Positions 20,467 through 32,190 of a stretch of 64,000 nt of DNA are shown piece by piece. The first letter of the stretch is position 1; every line of letters starts with the position of its first letter. Location: NCBI RefSeq assembly GCF_019492055.1, contig NZ_JAICBX010000002.1:1519139-1583138 (forward strand), read 5' to 3'. Under the pieces are notes generated by a model. The model was given only the letters and a program-made list of their open reading frames with translations, did not search any database and was not told the DNA's origin. Position numbers and translations under genes: made by a program. The DNA is from Flavimaribacter sediminis (lineage in GTDB: Bacteria; Pseudomonadota; Alphaproteobacteria; Rhizobiales; Rhizobiaceae).

Positions 20467-20703
20467 ATGAGAAACTCAATCATTCTTTCAGCAATCGCCG
20501 GCTGCACATTGATCGCAGCTACCGTAGTTCCACTGGCAAGCGCCGATGCCGCGCCTCCCCCACCGCCTCCGCCGCATCACGCCGTGGTCGTGGTTGCCCC
20601 GCATCAGCCGGCTCCTCCTCCTCCGCCTCCCGGTCATCCGGCTGTCGTAGTGGTCAAGGCTCCGCATAATCCGCCGCCACCGCCTCCGCATCCGGTCTAC
20701 TGA
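20467..20703 (+). CDS. Secreted Pro/His-rich repeat peptide
   Basis: 78 aa. A clear Sec signal peptide ends near ASADA. The mature part is about two and a half repeats of a Pro tract (six or seven Pro), His, and a valine run (HAVVVVAPH, HPAVVVVKAPH). The start is the ATG at 20467, with AGAGGAA 8 nt upstream. Low-complexity mature regions of this kind suggest an envelope or cell-surface structural or metal-binding role, but no function is known. Confidence 0.7.
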   Translation: MRNSIILSAIAGCTLIAATVVPLASADAAPPPPPPPHHAVVVVAPHQPAPPPPPPGHPAVVVVKAPHNPPPPPPHPVY

Positions 20704-21023
20704 CCGCTCAACGCCAAAAGCGGATAGTATGAAACAATGGCTGTCGCATCCGCGGCGGCCATTTTCCCTGAAAGGCCCTGAACCGCCGCATTTGCGGCGT
20801 TTGCGGTTTTGCCAGCGCTGAGCGACGCTTTTGTCCACGCTCATCCAAAAGCATGTGTCAAAGCGTGTTGCGACTCCCACATAGCTATGCTAGACGAGGC
20901 TCGAATTTCCGGCGGGGCATTGTGGAAACTCAATTCGCGCCGGAAAAAATCGAAACAAATTCAAAGATTTGCAGAATCTCAGGATTCTGATTCCATATCT
21001 TCGAATTCAGTTCAGAGATAATT
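20704..21023 (+). other. 320-nt intergenic region ahead of the F1 ATP synthase operon
   Basis: The left part holds a terminator-like hairpin (20784-20810). The right part, from about 20860, must contain the atp promoter: it is A+T-richer near the gene (20936-21020), but I see no convincing -35/-10 pair. No open frame here has both a ribosome binding site and protein-like composition. Confidence 0.5.
20784..20810 (+). terminator. Candidate terminator downstream of the Pro/His-rich gene
   Basis: CGCCGC-ATTT-GCGGCG (20784-20799) is a perfect 6-bp stem with a 4-nt loop. The tail TTTGCGGTTTT has broken T-runs. It probably separates the small secreted-protein gene from the atp operon. Confidence 0.5.
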
Positions 21024-21590
21024 GTGCCCGTGGCAGACACAACTTCGCTCATATCCGGTGTTGCGCAACGCTATGCATCATCGCTTTTCGAGCTGGCATT
21101 GGAAGGCAAATCCGAACAAGCCGTTGGTGACGAACTGACCCGTCTCGAGACCATGATCACCGAGAGCGAGGACTTTCGCCGGCTGATCGAAAGCCCGGTC
21201 TTTTCCGCCGATGAGCAGTTCAAGGCCATTTCGGCCATCGCCGACAAGGCGGAATTCCAGGGACTGGTCGGAAACTTCCTGCGCGTCGTTGCGCGCAATC
21301 GCCGGCTATTCGCCATTCCAGGCATTATCCGGGCCTACCGCGCCATCGCCGCAAAGCATCGCGGCGAGGTTTCGGCTGAGGTCGTCTCCGCCCGCAAACT
21401 GACGGCGGCCCAGGAAAAAGAACTCGCGGAAGCGCTGAAAAGCGTGACCGGACAGGACGTGGCAGCCAATGTCACCGTCGACCCGTCGATCCTCGGCGGT
21501 CTGATCGTCAAGATCGGGTCGCGTCAGATTGACACATCCATTCGTACAAAACTCTCCACCCTTAAGCTTGCACTGAAAGAGGTCGGCTGA
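21024..21590 (+). CDS. atpH: ATP synthase F1 subunit delta
   Basis: 188-aa stator subunit linking F1 to the b subunits of Fo. The N-terminal [13 protein letters not shown] helix and C-terminal [23 protein letters not shown] are family hallmarks. It starts at GTG 21024 (MPVADTTSL); a second GTG two codons on is possible. Its stop overlaps the atpA start by one base (TGATG), so the two are translationally coupled. Confidence 0.96.
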   Translation: MPVADTTSLISGVAQRYASSLFELALEGKSEQAVGDELTRLETMITESEDFRRLIESPVFSADEQFKAISAIADKAEFQGLVGNFLRVVARNRRLFAIPGIIRAYRAIAAKHRGEVSAEVVSARKLTAAQEKELAEALKSVTGQDVAANVTVDPSILGGLIVKIGSRQIDTSIRTKLSTLKLALKEVG

Positions 21591-23119
21591 TGGACATCCG
21601 CGCCGCGGAAATCTCCGCAATTCTAAAAGATCAAATCAAAAACTTTGGCCAGGAAGCGGAAGTTTCCGAAGTCGGACAGGTTCTGTCCGTCGGTGACGGC
21701 ATCGCCCGCGTCTACGGTCTGGACAATGTCCAGGCCGGTGAGATGGTGGAATTCCCCGGTGGAATTCGCGGCATGGCGCTGAACCTCGAAGTCGACAATG
21801 TCGGCGTCGTGATCTTCGGTTCCGACCGCGACATCAAGGAAGGCGACACCGTCAAGCGGACCGGCGCCATCGTTGACGTTCCCGTCGGCAAGGAACTGCT
21901 CGGCCGCGTGGTCGACGCTCTCGGCAACCCGATCGACGGCAAGGGCCCGATCAAGGCGACCCAGCGTTCGCGCGTTGACGTCAAGGCCCCCGGCATCATT
22001 CCGCGCCGTTCGGTGCATGAGCCGATGTCGACCGGCCTGAAAGCTATCGACGCGCTGATCCCGATCGGTCGCGGCCAGCGCGAGCTCGTCATCGGCGACC
22101 GCCAGACCGGCAAGACCGCCATCATCCTGGACACCTTCCTCAACCAGAAGCCGATCCACGACAACGGCCCGGAAGAAGACAAGCTCTACTGCGTCTACGT
22201 CGCTGTCGGCCAGAAGCGCTCCACCGTCGCCCAGTTTGTAAAGGTTCTCGAGGAGCGCGGCGCGCTTGAATATTCGATCGTCGTCGCCGCAACCGCTTCC
22301 GATCCGGCTCCGATGCAGTTCCTGGCGCCGTTCGCCGGCTGCGCGATCGGCGAATATTTCCGCGACAACGGCATGCACGCCCTTATCGGCTACGACGACC
22401 TGTCCAAGCAGGCTGTCGCCTATCGCCAGATGTCCCTGCTGCTTCGCCGTCCGCCGGGCCGTGAAGCCTATCCGGGCGACGTCTTCTATCTCCATTCGCG
22501 CCTGCTCGAGCGCGCCGCGAAGCTCAACGCCGACAATGGCTCCGGTTCGCTGACTGCCCTGCCGGTCATCGAAACCCAGGGCAACGACGTGTCGGCCTTT
22601 ATTCCAACCAACGTGATCTCTATCACCGACGGTCAGATCTTCCTGGAAACGGACCTGTTCTACCAAGGCATCCGTCCGGCGGTGAACGTCGGTCTGTCCG
22701 TGTCCCGCGTGGGTTCGTCCGCCCAGATCAAGGCGATGAAACAGGTCGCCGGGTCGATCAAGGGTGAACTGGCGCAGTACCGCGAAATGGCGGCGTTCGC
22801 CCAGTTCGGCTCCGACCTCGACGCCGCGACCCAGCGTCTGCTCAATCGCGGCGCGCGTCTGACCGAGCTTTTGAAGCAGCCGCAGTTCTCGCCGCTCAAG
22901 ACGGAAGAGCAGGTCGCTGTCATCTTCGCCGGCGTCAACGGCTATCTCGACAAGCTTCCGATCAACCAGGTCAACAGCTTCGAGCAGGGTCTTCTGTCCC
23001 ACATGCGCGGCGACGGCAAGGACGTGCTTGACGCGATCCGCACCGAAAAGGCGCTGACCGACGAAATCACCGATAAGCTGAAAGCAGCGATCGACGATTT
23101 CGCGAAATCCTTCGCCTGA
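21590..23119 (+). CDS. atpA: ATP synthase F1 subunit alpha
   Basis: 509-aa non-catalytic nucleotide-binding subunit. It starts [19 protein letters not shown] and has the P-loop [10 protein letters not shown] and the [17 protein letters not shown] stretch that includes the arginine finger region. It forms the alpha3-beta3 hexamer with AtpD. It is second in atpHAGDC; Fo genes are not in the window, as expected since alphaproteobacteria keep them in a separate locus. Confidence 0.98.
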   Translation: MDIRAAEISAILKDQIKNFGQEAEVSEVGQVLSVGDGIARVYGLDNVQAGEMVEFPGGIRGMALNLEVDNVGVVIFGSDRDIKEGDTVKRTGAIVDVPVGKELLGRVVDALGNPIDGKGPIKATQRSRVDVKAPGIIPRRSVHEPMSTGLKAIDALIPIGRGQRELVIGDRQTGKTAIILDTFLNQKPIHDNGPEEDKLYCVYVAVGQKRSTVAQFVKVLEERGALEYSIVVAATASDPAPMQFLAPFAGCAIGEYFRDNGMHALIGYDDLSKQAVAYRQMSLLLRRPPGREAYPGDVFYLHSRLLERAAKLNADNGSGSLTALPVIETQGNDVSAFIPTNVISITDGQIFLETDLFYQGIRPAVNVGLSVSRVGSSAQIKAMKQVAGSIKGELAQYREMAAFAQFGSDLDAATQRLLNRGARLTELLKQPQFSPLKTEEQVAVIFAGVNGYLDKLPINQVNSFEQGLLSHMRGDGKDVLDAIRTEKALTDEITDKLKAAIDDFAKSFA

Positions 23120-23161
23120 GCGAAAGCCGACGGCTGAACAACGAGAACGGACGGATAACGG

Positions 23162-24046
23162 ATGCCTTCACTCAAGGATCTGAGAAACCGGATAGCCTCG
23201 GTCAAGGCGACGCAGAAGATCACCAAGGCGATGCAGATGGTCGCCGCGGCGAAATTGCGTCGCGCCCAGGAGGCGGCCGAAGCCGCGCGTCCCTATTCCC
23301 AGCGCATGGGCGCTGTGCTCGCCAATATCGCGAATGCGGTGTCGGACGGGGATGATACGCCGCGGCTGATGACGGGAACCGGAAGCGACCAGACGCATCT
23401 CCTGGTGGTCTGCACGGCCGAACGCGGACTGTGCGGCGGCTTTAACTCGCAGATCGCGAGATTGGCGCGCGAGCACGCCCGCTCCCTGATCGCCGACGGC
23501 AAGGAGGTCAAGATCCTCTGTGTCGGCAAGAAGGGCTACGACATTCTGCGCCGCGATCTTGGGTCGCACATCATCGACCGCGTCGATCTTCGCGAAGTCA
23601 AGAATATCGGCTTCGTCAACGCAGACGAGATCGCCCGCAAGGTGATCGGGCTGTTCGACGAAGGCGCTTTCGATGTCTGCACGCTGTTTTATTCCGAGTT
23701 CAAGTCGGTCATCAGCCAAATACCGACCGCCCAGCAGCTCATTCCGGCGAGCCCCGTCGGCGAGAGCGACGCGGTGGATCAGGACGCCTCGGCTGTATAC
23801 GACTACGAACCGGACGCCGGATCGATCCTCAGCGATCTGATACCGCGCAACATCGCCGTGCAGATTTTCCGCGCATTGCTGGAAAACAATGCGTCCGAGC
23901 AGGGCGCCCGCATGTCCGCCATGGACAATGCGACCCGCAACGCCGGTGAGATGATCGACAAGCTGACGCTGAGCTACAACCGCCAGCGCCAGGCGCAGAT
24001 CACCAAGGAACTGATTGAAATCATTTCGGGCGCCGAAGCGCTCTGA
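23162..24046 (+). CDS. atpG: ATP synthase F1 subunit gamma
   Basis: 294-aa rotor shaft. The N-terminal coil [36 protein letters not shown] and the C-terminal coil ending LTYN-type [25 protein letters not shown] are diagnostic; GLCGGFN is also conserved. It sits 42 nt after atpA and 25 nt before atpD. Confidence 0.97.
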   Translation: MPSLKDLRNRIASVKATQKITKAMQMVAAAKLRRAQEAAEAARPYSQRMGAVLANIANAVSDGDDTPRLMTGTGSDQTHLLVVCTAERGLCGGFNSQIARLAREHARSLIADGKEVKILCVGKKGYDILRRDLGSHIIDRVDLREVKNIGFVNADEIARKVIGLFDEGAFDVCTLFYSEFKSVISQIPTAQQLIPASPVGESDAVDQDASAVYDYEPDAGSILSDLIPRNIAVQIFRALLENNASEQGARMSAMDNATRNAGEMIDKLTLSYNRQRQAQITKELIEIISGAEAL

Positions 24047-24059
24047 GACTCTTGAATGA

Positions 24060-25526
<1,467 letters not shown>

Positions 25527-25590
25527 TTTGATGCGGCGGCGGGGTCCGGAAAGGACCCGGTCGCCACGACCGAACGGGAAATGACGTCCG

Positions 25591-25989
25591 ATGGCTGACA
25601 GTTTCAATTTCGAGCTCGTATCTCCGGAGCAGTTGCTGCTTTCGGAAGCCGTTTCGCAGGTGATCATACCGGGCTCAGACGGTGAGATGACCGTCATGGC
25701 TCATCATGCGCCGACGATGACGACGATCAAGCCGGGCATCGTTTCGGTGACGACCGATTCCGGAGAAAACCAGCGCTACGTCGTCTTCGGCGGTTTCGCA
25801 GATATCCTGCCCGATGGTTGTACGTTGCTTGCCGAATCCGCCGTTCGCGTGGAAGATATCGACCATGAAGCGCTGAAACAGCGCATTCAGGATACGCGCG
25901 AAGACTTGGCGGACGCCAAGACCGATGCGGACAAAACGCGCATCGCCGAGCACCTTAATCATCTTGAAACGCTGCAGAACGCCGTCTAG
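25591..25989 (+). CDS. atpC: ATP synthase F1 subunit epsilon
   Basis: 132-aa rotor subunit. The N-terminal beta-barrel (FELVSPEQLLLSEAVSQVIIPGSDGEMTVMAHHAP) is intact, and the C-terminal helical hairpin is present (DHEALKQRIQDTREDLADAKTDADKTRIAEHLNHLETL). It couples gamma to the c-ring and can inhibit ATP hydrolysis. Last gene of the operon, followed by a clear terminator. Confidence 0.97.
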   Translation: MADSFNFELVSPEQLLLSEAVSQVIIPGSDGEMTVMAHHAPTMTTIKPGIVSVTTDSGENQRYVVFGGFADILPDGCTLLAESAVRVEDIDHEALKQRIQDTREDLADAKTDADKTRIAEHLNHLETLQNAV

Positions 25990-26017
25990 GCCGATGCAAG
26001 ACATGCTGACTATCAAG

Positions 26018-26040
26018 GCGGGCTCATGGCCCGCTTTTTT
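26018..26040 (+). terminator. Intrinsic terminator of the atpHAGDC operon
   Basis: GCGGGC-TCATG-GCCCGC (26018-26034) forms a perfect 6-bp GC stem followed by six T (26035-26040). It lies 28 nt after the atpC stop. Confidence 0.88.
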
Positions 26041-26064
26041 ATTTGTGTCTCGTAGCGTCCGACC

Positions 26065-26238
26065 ATGAACCAGCAGCAGGCGAAACCCCGCAGCTTTTGG
26101 CCGACGCTGCTGGTCGGCTTTCTGTTTTATCTGCCGGCTGGCCTGTTGTGGATCGGAAGACCAGTCGCCGGCGTCATTGCCTCGGTTATCCAGTGCCTGG
26201 TCTACTTCGCAATCTTCCGGTGCATTTCATTGTGTCGG
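26065..26238 (+). other. Possible membrane-protein fragment running antisense into rppH
   Basis: From the ATG at 26065 about 57 codons encode two convincing hydrophobic segments (FWPTLLVGFLFYLPAGLLWI and VAGVIASVIQCLVYFAIF). The frame then continues as the reverse strand of rppH with no protein character. It looks like the front of a small membrane-protein gene whose end was lost, or a chance reading. There is no good ribosome binding site. Confidence 0.3.
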
Positions 26239-26751
26239 CTCGACCAGATGGGCGAAGGCCGCGACGACTTCTTCGTAAACCTTGCGCTTGAATGGCACGA
26301 CCAGGTCCGGGAGGTCCCGCATTGGCGCCCAGCGCCAGTCGTCGAATTCCGCTTCATGTCCGTCGGGCGGCGGATTGATCGCGATTTCGCTCTCGTCGCC
26401 TTCGAAGCGAAAGGCGAACCAGCGTTGCGTTTGTCCGCGATATTTGCCTTTCAGCGCGAAGCCGATCTTGTCTTTCGGCAAATCGTAATTGATCCAGTCT
26501 GGCGCTCGCGCCAGCAGCGAGACGCTGCGGATGCCGGTTTCCTCGTAGAGTTCGCGTTTCGCCGCTTCGAGCGGGTCTTCCCGTTTGTCGATTCCACCCT
26601 GGGGCATCTGCCAGAGTTGCAGCATGTCGGGCGTCACCTCGCTGTTGACGTCGTTGACTCGCCGTCCGATCCAAACCCGTCCTTCGCTATTCAACACCAT
26701 TGCGCCCACACACGGGCGATAGGGCATTTCTGCGTGTTTGTCCTTTGACAC
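26227..26751 (-). CDS. rppH: RNA pyrophosphohydrolase
   Basis: 174-aa Nudix hydrolase that removes pyrophosphate from 5'-triphosphate RNA and so triggers mRNA decay. The Nudix box is exact: G-X5-E, then X7, then RELYEETGI, within [12 protein letters not shown]. It begins [21 protein letters not shown], typical of RppH rather than other Nudix enzymes. It is the last gene of the minus-strand run envC-ctpA-deacetylase-rppH. Confidence 0.93.
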   Translation of the reverse strand: MSKDKHAEMPYRPCVGAMVLNSEGRVWIGRRVNDVNSEVTPDMLQLWQMPQGGIDKREDPLEAAKRELYEETGIRSVSLLARAPDWINYDLPKDKIGFALKGKYRGQTQRWFAFRFEGDESEIAINPPPDGHEAEFDDWRWAPMRDLPDLVVPFKRKVYEEVVAAFAHLVEPTQ

Positions 26752-26765
26752 GAATACTGTCCTCT

Positions 26766-27956
26766 TCAGTGTTCAACGAGCGCCGAGACAGGAACGATTT
26801 CCACGCCCCGCCGCTCCACTTCCCTGATCCATGCGGCCACGGTGTCCACGCTGACTTCGAAGGCGGAAGCGACGGCGATGGCTTCGCCGTTCCGGCGGGC
26901 GATCCTTTCAACCTCGTCGAGTCGCGCCATGATGACGTCTGTCGACAGTTTCTGGTCCACCACCATGTCGGCCTGCGCGAACGGAACGCCGAGAGATTGC
27001 GACACGACGCCTGCCAGCGATTGCGCTGACGTGCCGTCGTCTAGGAAGAGGATGCCGCGTCCGGCTATTTCCTGCAATACCGGTTCGATTGCGTCCGGAT
27101 CGGACAGGAAGCGGGAACCCATGAAATTCATGACGCCGGTATAGTTGGTGATCCGGCCGAGCGCCCAGTGCAGATCGTCAATGTTCTGCCTCGTCCCGTC
27201 GGCTGTGACCAGCGTATGCGGACCCGGGTCCGTGGACGGATAGCCGAAGGGTTCGAAGGGTATCTGCAGCAGAACCTCGTGGTTTCCGCGCCTGGCTTCC
27301 TGCAGCCAGCGCTGCAGGCTGTTGCCGCTCGCGGCAAACGCGAGGGTCACGCCTTCCGGAAGCGTCTGTATTGCATACTGGGTTCCTGTCTGGCTGACGC
27401 CCAGCCCGCCGACGACGATGGCGATCCGTGTGCCGCGAGCGCCCGACCAGGGTCGCGCATAGGCTTCGACCGGTTTCTTCCCGTCCGGGCCGATAACAGG
27501 CAGATCTCCATATTTTCCCGGCTCCAGCAGTTCCGGGATCGGCAGGTGCGCCATGTGCGCGCTCTGGCCGATGGCGCGGGCGCCGGTCAGGATCACCGGT
27601 CCGTCCTGCGGGCGATCAAGCGGGGTTACCTTCGTCACGATGCTTCCGTCGCCGTTGCGGATCGTCTCGACGTCGGCCCCGGATGCGCCGGTTTGAAAAA
27701 TGGTTGAGCCCGGCTTCAGTTCGGCTCTCTCGACAACCATGCTGACGACGTCCGTCGCCGGAGCCATGTGCGCCGCCGCCATGGACTGGTCGCGCAGGGG
27801 CGGACGATGGAGGGCGGTGGCGGTCGAGGCGGCGATGACCGCCAGACACAGAATTCCGGCCAACCAGGCTCCAGGACTCCCCGGAACAGCGACAGTTCGC
27901 CGCCGCTCCGGACGGTTCTGACCCAATGGCCTGTTGATTTCGGAATCGCTGTTCAC
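26766..27956 (-). CDS. Divergent polysaccharide deacetylase-like protein (COG2861/YibQ)
   Basis: About 396 aa. One N-terminal transmembrane anchor ([19 protein letters not shown]) is followed by a periplasmic domain beginning [31 protein letters not shown] and containing [15 protein letters not shown] and [12 protein letters not shown]. This matches the divergent deacetylase family found next to ctpA in many proteobacteria. I prefer the GTG at 27956 ([14 protein letters not shown]), where composition becomes protein-like; the frame is open to 28070 and no clear ribosome site settles it. Probable role in envelope or peptidoglycan turnover. Confidence 0.8.
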   Translation of the reverse strand: MNSDSEINRPLGQNRPERRRTVAVPGSPGAWLAGILCLAVIAASTATALHRPPLRDQSMAAAHMAPATDVVSMVVERAELKPGSTIFQTGASGADVETIRNGDGSIVTKVTPLDRPQDGPVILTGARAIGQSAHMAHLPIPELLEPGKYGDLPVIGPDGKKPVEAYARPWSGARGTRIAIVVGGLGVSQTGTQYAIQTLPEGVTLAFAASGNSLQRWLQEARRGNHEVLLQIPFEPFGYPSTDPGPHTLVTADGTRQNIDDLHWALGRITNYTGVMNFMGSRFLSDPDAIEPVLQEIAGRGILFLDDGTSAQSLAGVVSQSLGVPFAQADMVVDQKLSTDVIMARLDEVERIARRNGEAIAVASAFEVSVDTVAAWIREVERRGVEIVPVSALVEH

Positions 27957-28076
27957 GGGAGCCGCACGTAATTGTCGGTGATTCGCTGTTCCGGCAGAAT
28001 CTACGGGCGATGATGTTTTGGCAACTGCGATAAGACGGCGGGTGCGTTGATCAACGCTACCCGCCGCCAAAAGACC

Positions 28077-29438
28077 TTATTCAGTCGTAGCCGGAGCCTC
28101 TTCCTTGTCCATCTGCACGGCGGCTGCCTGATCGGACTTCGGAGGATAGGCCGGATCGGAGATTTCGCCGCGAATGAGCTTCAGCGCATATTTCAGCTGC
28201 TCGTCATCCTCGGCTTCCGGCGGCACGTAGGCGATTGACCCGGACCCTTCGTCGGTTTCGTTGTCGCCTTCGATGTGGCCGCGCAACTCGGATTCACCGG
28301 TTTCACGCACGCGTCCCTTGAGATCGTCGGGCAGCGGCTGTTCGACGATGATCTCGGGCTCGATGCCGGACCCCTGAATGGAGGTGCCGGAAGGCGTATA
28401 ATATAGCGCCGTGGTCAGACGCAGTGCGCCGTTCTCGCCGAGCGGGATGATCGTCTGAACCGAGCCTTTGCCAAACGAGCGGGTGCCGACGATAGTCGCG
28501 CGGTGATGATCCTGTAAAGCGCCGGCGACGATCTCGGACGCGCTCGCCGATCCGCCATTGACCAGCACCACGACCGGCTTGCCGCCTGTGAGGTCGCCCG
28601 GTCGGGAATTGTAGCGTCGCGTCTCCTCGGGATTGCGTCCCCGCGTCGAAACGATCTCTCCGCGGTCAAGGAAGGCGTCGGACACGCTGATCGCCTGATC
28701 CAGCAAGCCGCCCGGATTCAGCCTCAGATCGAGGACGTAACCCTTGAGTTTGTCTTCCGGAATCTGTTCTTTGAGTTCCTTGATCGCATTGTCCAGGTCG
28801 TCATAGGTCTTCTCGGTGAAGGAAATGACGCGAATATAGCCGATATCGTCTTCGGCGCGGAACTTCACCGCCTTGATCTTGATGACGTCGCGCTCGATGT
28901 CGATGTCGATCGGCGCGTCTGCGCCTTCGCGCAGGATCGTCAGCTTGATGTTCGTGCCGACCGCGCCGCGCATTTTGTCGACCGCCTGGCTCAGGCTCAG
29001 GCCGCGCACCGGCTCACCGTCGATCTCGGAAATCAGGTCGCCGGCGAGAACGCCCGCCTTCTGGGCCGGTGTATCGTCAATCGGTGTGATGACCTTGACC
29101 AGTTCGCTGTCCTGGTCGAGCGTCACCTCGATGCCGAGCCCGCCGAACTCGCCGCGAGTTTGGGTGCGCATGTCCAGCGCGTCCTTGGCGTTGAGGTAGC
29201 TCGAATGCGGATCGAGGGACGTGAGCATGCCGTTGATGGCGTTTTCAACCAGATCGCCCTCATCCGGCGGCTTGACGTAGTTCGCCCGCACTCGCTCGAA
29301 AACTTCGCCGAAAATGGAGAGCTGCTTGTAGGTGTCGGAATTGGCTGCGACCGCCGTCGTTCCCGCATATTGCAGACCGGCGACGGACATAGCGCCCATC
29401 ACAGCGCCGGCAGCTAAAAGAGATACCTTACGAATCAT
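28077..29438 (-). CDS. ctpA: Carboxy-terminal processing protease (S41)
   Basis: 453-aa periplasmic serine protease. It has a signal peptide (AGAVMGAMSVAGLQYAGTTAVA), a PDZ domain (about 90-170, GLGIEVTLDQDSELVKVITP), and the S41 catalytic domain with Ser in GGSASASEIVAGAL and Lys in GTRSFGKGSVQT. Family members cut C-termini of envelope proteins, including peptidoglycan hydrolases. Its start overlaps the end of the envC-like gene by 11 nt, fitting a joint role with that murein hydrolase activator. Confidence 0.95.
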   Translation of the reverse strand: MIRKVSLLAAGAVMGAMSVAGLQYAGTTAVAANSDTYKQLSIFGEVFERVRANYVKPPDEGDLVENAINGMLTSLDPHSSYLNAKDALDMRTQTRGEFGGLGIEVTLDQDSELVKVITPIDDTPAQKAGVLAGDLISEIDGEPVRGLSLSQAVDKMRGAVGTNIKLTILREGADAPIDIDIERDVIKIKAVKFRAEDDIGYIRVISFTEKTYDDLDNAIKELKEQIPEDKLKGYVLDLRLNPGGLLDQAISVSDAFLDRGEIVSTRGRNPEETRRYNSRPGDLTGGKPVVVLVNGGSASASEIVAGALQDHHRATIVGTRSFGKGSVQTIIPLGENGALRLTTALYYTPSGTSIQGSGIEPEIIVEQPLPDDLKGRVRETGESELRGHIEGDNETDEGSGSIAYVPPEAEDDEQLKYALKLIRGEISDPAYPPKSDQAAAVQMDKEEAPATTE

Positions 29439-30840
29439 TGCTTATCCTTCCCGAAGGAGACTTGACCCACCATGGGCCGGGATCGATGGGTTTGCCATCT
29501 TTTCTGAACTCAATGTAGAGCGTCGGGGCATCCGACGCCAGACTCAAAGCGCCCATTGCCGCAAGTCTTCGTGAACTCATGCGGCCGACCGGCTCGCCGG
29601 CGACGACGAACTGGCCGATGGAGGCGTCGATGCGGCCCATGCCGGCGAGAACGAGATTGTACTCCTCGCCGACGTTGAGAATCAGCAATTGTCCATAGGA
29701 GCGGAAATTGCCGGCATAGACGACCCAGCCGTCCGCAGGCGAGGTCACCAGTGCGTCCGGTTGCGTTGCAACCATGGTTCCCATCAACGCGTTGCCGGTT
29801 CCGTCGTCGTCGCCCCAACTGGCCGTGACTTCGCCCCTGACCGGCAACTCAAGGCTTTCCGACAATTCCGAAAACGCGTAGGCGGGCGCCATGCGCTCGA
29901 TATCAGGGTCTCCCTCGCGTTTGCGGGCCTTCAATTGCTCGCGGCGGCGTTCGGTTTCCTCCATGCGGCGGATTTCGGCAAGCCGCGCCTGCTCGGCGGC
30001 CTCGCGGGCGGATTCAATCTCGCTGCCAAGCGAAGCGATCAGATCATTCAGGCTGCTCGCCCGCATCGCCAGTTCCTCGGCCTTGCGGCGTTCTTCGCCC
30101 AGCCTGTCATTGCGCGCTGCTGCGAGCCTGTTCTTTTCCTCAAGCAGCAGGTTCAGTTTTTCCTCTTCCTCGGCCTGCTCGCCAAGCGTTGCAATCAACC
30201 GTTCACGCTCATTGGCGATGGAAGCGTGAATTTCTGTCAGTTCCTGCAGATCAGCCACCAGCTTGCCGGTTTCCTCGCGAATTTCGGGCACCACGGCGCC
30301 AAGCAAAATGGCGCTGCGAACCGAGGCAAGCGCGTCGTCCGGGCTGATCAGAATAGCCGGCGGGGGGTTGCGCCCCATCCGCTGCAGGGCGGCGAGAACT
30401 TCGGCCAGAATCGCCTTGCGCGATCGCAGCGACGCTCTGATGGCCTCCTGGCGCCCGGCGAGCGCAGCAAGCCTCTTTTCGCCGTCCGATATGTCGTCGG
30501 ATAGCTTCTTTTGCGTTTTCGCGCTTTGCAGCAGCGCCGTGCGCAGAGACGCCTGGTCGTGCTTGAGCGACGCGATTTCCTGCTCGAGCTCTGCGCGACG
30601 CTGCTCCGACACCTCGATGTCGGCCTTGATCTGTTGCAGCCGCTCGCGGCCTTCCGCCTGCTGTTTTTCGAGGGTTTTGATCTCGCCAGCGGGCTCATCC
30701 GCCGGCTGAGCGCCGTCCTGGGCGGCGACGGGAAGCGCTAAAGACGGCAACAGGGCGAAAACAAGCAGCAAAGCGACGGTCCGGATGGTGTCGAACCCGC
30801 TTCTGCCTGATCCGTTGCTGTTGCCTGCCGAAGACCGCAT
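29428..30840 (-). CDS. EnvC-like murein hydrolase activator
   Basis: 470 aa: signal peptide (LLLVFALLPSLALPVAAQ), a long coiled coil from about 50 to 300 (many Glu/Arg/Leu heptads), and a C-terminal LytM/M23 domain. The LytM domain lacks the zinc-binding histidines: ALMGTMVA stands where active enzymes have an H..D motif, and YNLVLAGMG where they have a conserved H-x-H. So it should activate amidases rather than cut peptidoglycan. It heads the ctpA operon. Confidence 0.88.
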   Translation of the reverse strand: MRSSAGNSNGSGRSGFDTIRTVALLLVFALLPSLALPVAAQDGAQPADEPAGEIKTLEKQQAEGRERLQQIKADIEVSEQRRAELEQEIASLKHDQASLRTALLQSAKTQKKLSDDISDGEKRLAALAGRQEAIRASLRSRKAILAEVLAALQRMGRNPPPAILISPDDALASVRSAILLGAVVPEIREETGKLVADLQELTEIHASIANERERLIATLGEQAEEEEKLNLLLEEKNRLAAARNDRLGEERRKAEELAMRASSLNDLIASLGSEIESAREAAEQARLAEIRRMEETERRREQLKARKREGDPDIERMAPAYAFSELSESLELPVRGEVTASWGDDDGTGNALMGTMVATQPDALVTSPADGWVVYAGNFRSYGQLLILNVGEEYNLVLAGMGRIDASIGQFVVAGEPVGRMSSRRLAAMGALSLASDAPTLYIEFRKDGKPIDPGPWWVKSPSGRISNDS

Positions 30841-31000
30841 CTACGAAACTTTGCAATAATCTTAAGGGCCGAATGTTCTGGCCGTGAATGAAGATCAGAA
30901 CACGCTCTGACTTTTGCCTGTGACAGTCAAGCGTGGCATGGATAAGGCAGGGTTGAAAAGACGCAAAACATGCATCCTGCGGGCAGTCATCGACGCTGCG

Positions 31001-31483
31001 TCAGGAGCGGTGATAGGGATGGCCTGCCAGGATCGTCGCCGCGCGATAGAGTTGTTCGGCAAGCAATATCCGCACGACCTGATGCGGCCATGTCATGCGT
31101 CCGAAGGACAAAACGGCGTCGGCTTTCGATCGCAAGGCTTCGTCATGCCCGTCTGCGCCGCCGATTGCGATCGCAAGATCGCGGCGTCCGGCGTCGCGCC
31201 AGTTTCCCAGCATTTCGGCGAATTGTTCGGAACCTGGCGCCTTGCCCCGTTCGTCGAGGACGACAAGCAGGCTGTCGCCGGGCAGGGCGGCCTCGATCGC
31301 GGCGGATTCATCGCGCATGCGCGTGTTGGCGTTGGACGCCCGGCTTTCCGGCAGTTCGATCACGCGATTGAAATCCAGACCTTGCGACGGGCCGAATTTC
31401 GCGAACCGGTCGATATAGCGCGCTGAAAGATCTCTTTCGGGGCCGGATTTCAGCCGGCCCACGGCGCAAATTGTCACCCGCAT
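31001..31483 (-). CDS. rlmH: 23S rRNA pseudouridine-1915 N3-methyltransferase
   Basis: 160-aa SPOUT methyltransferase. It has LLVVLDERGKAPGSEQFAEML, the knot sequence FAIGGADGHDEAL-type (IAIGGADGHDEALRSKA) and the C-terminal MTWPHQVVRILLAEQLYRA...GHPYHR that is highly conserved in RlmH. It methylates pseudouridine 1915 of helix 69 on the 70S ribosome. It is followed by 160 nt without a gene before envC. Confidence 0.95.
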   Translation of the reverse strand: MRVTICAVGRLKSGPERDLSARYIDRFAKFGPSQGLDFNRVIELPESRASNANTRMRDESAAIEAALPGDSLLVVLDERGKAPGSEQFAEMLGNWRDAGRRDLAIAIGGADGHDEALRSKADAVLSFGRMTWPHQVVRILLAEQLYRAATILAGHPYHRS

Positions 31484-31534
31484 TCAGCCTCGCATACGCC
31501 TGGATAAGCCAGCGATTTGCGTCCACTGGAACGC

Positions 31535-31894
31535 CTAGTGGACGGTGCCTTCCTCGATGTCCGGAGCCATCCACAATTTCTCGATATTGTAGAACTCCCG
31601 GATTTCGGGGCGGAACACGTGGATGATGATGTCGCCAGTATCGATCAACACCCAGTCGCCTGTAGACAATCCCTCGACACGGAGATTTCCGTATCCGGCG
31701 GACTTCATGTCGCGAAGCAGATGGTCGCAGATCGCCGTGACATGACGGCTCGACCGTCCCGATGCGACCACCATGTAGTCGCCCAGCGCGGACTTGCCCG
31801 TAATATCTATGGAGACGACGTCTTCCGATTTGGATTCCTCGAGGCTGGCGAGGACCAGTTTCAACGCATGTAGGGCGGCGGCGCCGCTCTCCAT
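31535..31894 (-). CDS. rsfS: Ribosomal silencing factor RsfS
   Basis: 119 aa, family length. The core reads KSEDVVSIDITGKSALGDYMVVASGRSSRHVTAI...GDWVLIDTGDIIIHVFRPEIREFYNIEKLW, diagnostic for RsfS (Iojap). It binds uL14 on the 50S subunit and blocks subunit joining when nutrients run low. It lies 51 nt upstream of rlmH. The 296-nt gap 31895-32190 separates it from nadD and probably carries a promoter, though no clear motif is visible. Confidence 0.95.
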   Translation of the reverse strand: MESGAAALHALKLVLASLEESKSEDVVSIDITGKSALGDYMVVASGRSSRHVTAICDHLLRDMKSAGYGNLRVEGLSTGDWVLIDTGDIIIHVFRPEIREFYNIEKLWMAPDIEEGTVH

Positions 31895-32190
31895 GACGGT
31901 AGAGGAAATATCAGCGATACTTCCCTTGCTTTGTGCTGTTCTCAGCGTTTTCCCTTTCTGTACCAGAACAACCTCATCAGATTTGCAATATGGGACTCAA
32001 TACCTGCCGCACAAGGCCGGTCTCCGCTACTCGATTGTAAGGGGAGGGTCGAAACCTGCTCTGCATGATAGCCGCATCGCAAATCATGAGACAAGAATAG
32101 CCATGGTTTTGTTTAGGTTTCAAGACGGTGGCCATCACGATTTTGCGCGAAATGTTTCGATTTTCTCGCATTTGACGAATTTTCTCGCCG

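Noticed and set aside
30868..30898. LexA or other operator upstream of envC (GTTCTG...CAGAAC)
   Set aside because: The 15-nt spacing fits no alphaproteobacterial SOS box, which needs direct GTTC-N7-GTTC.
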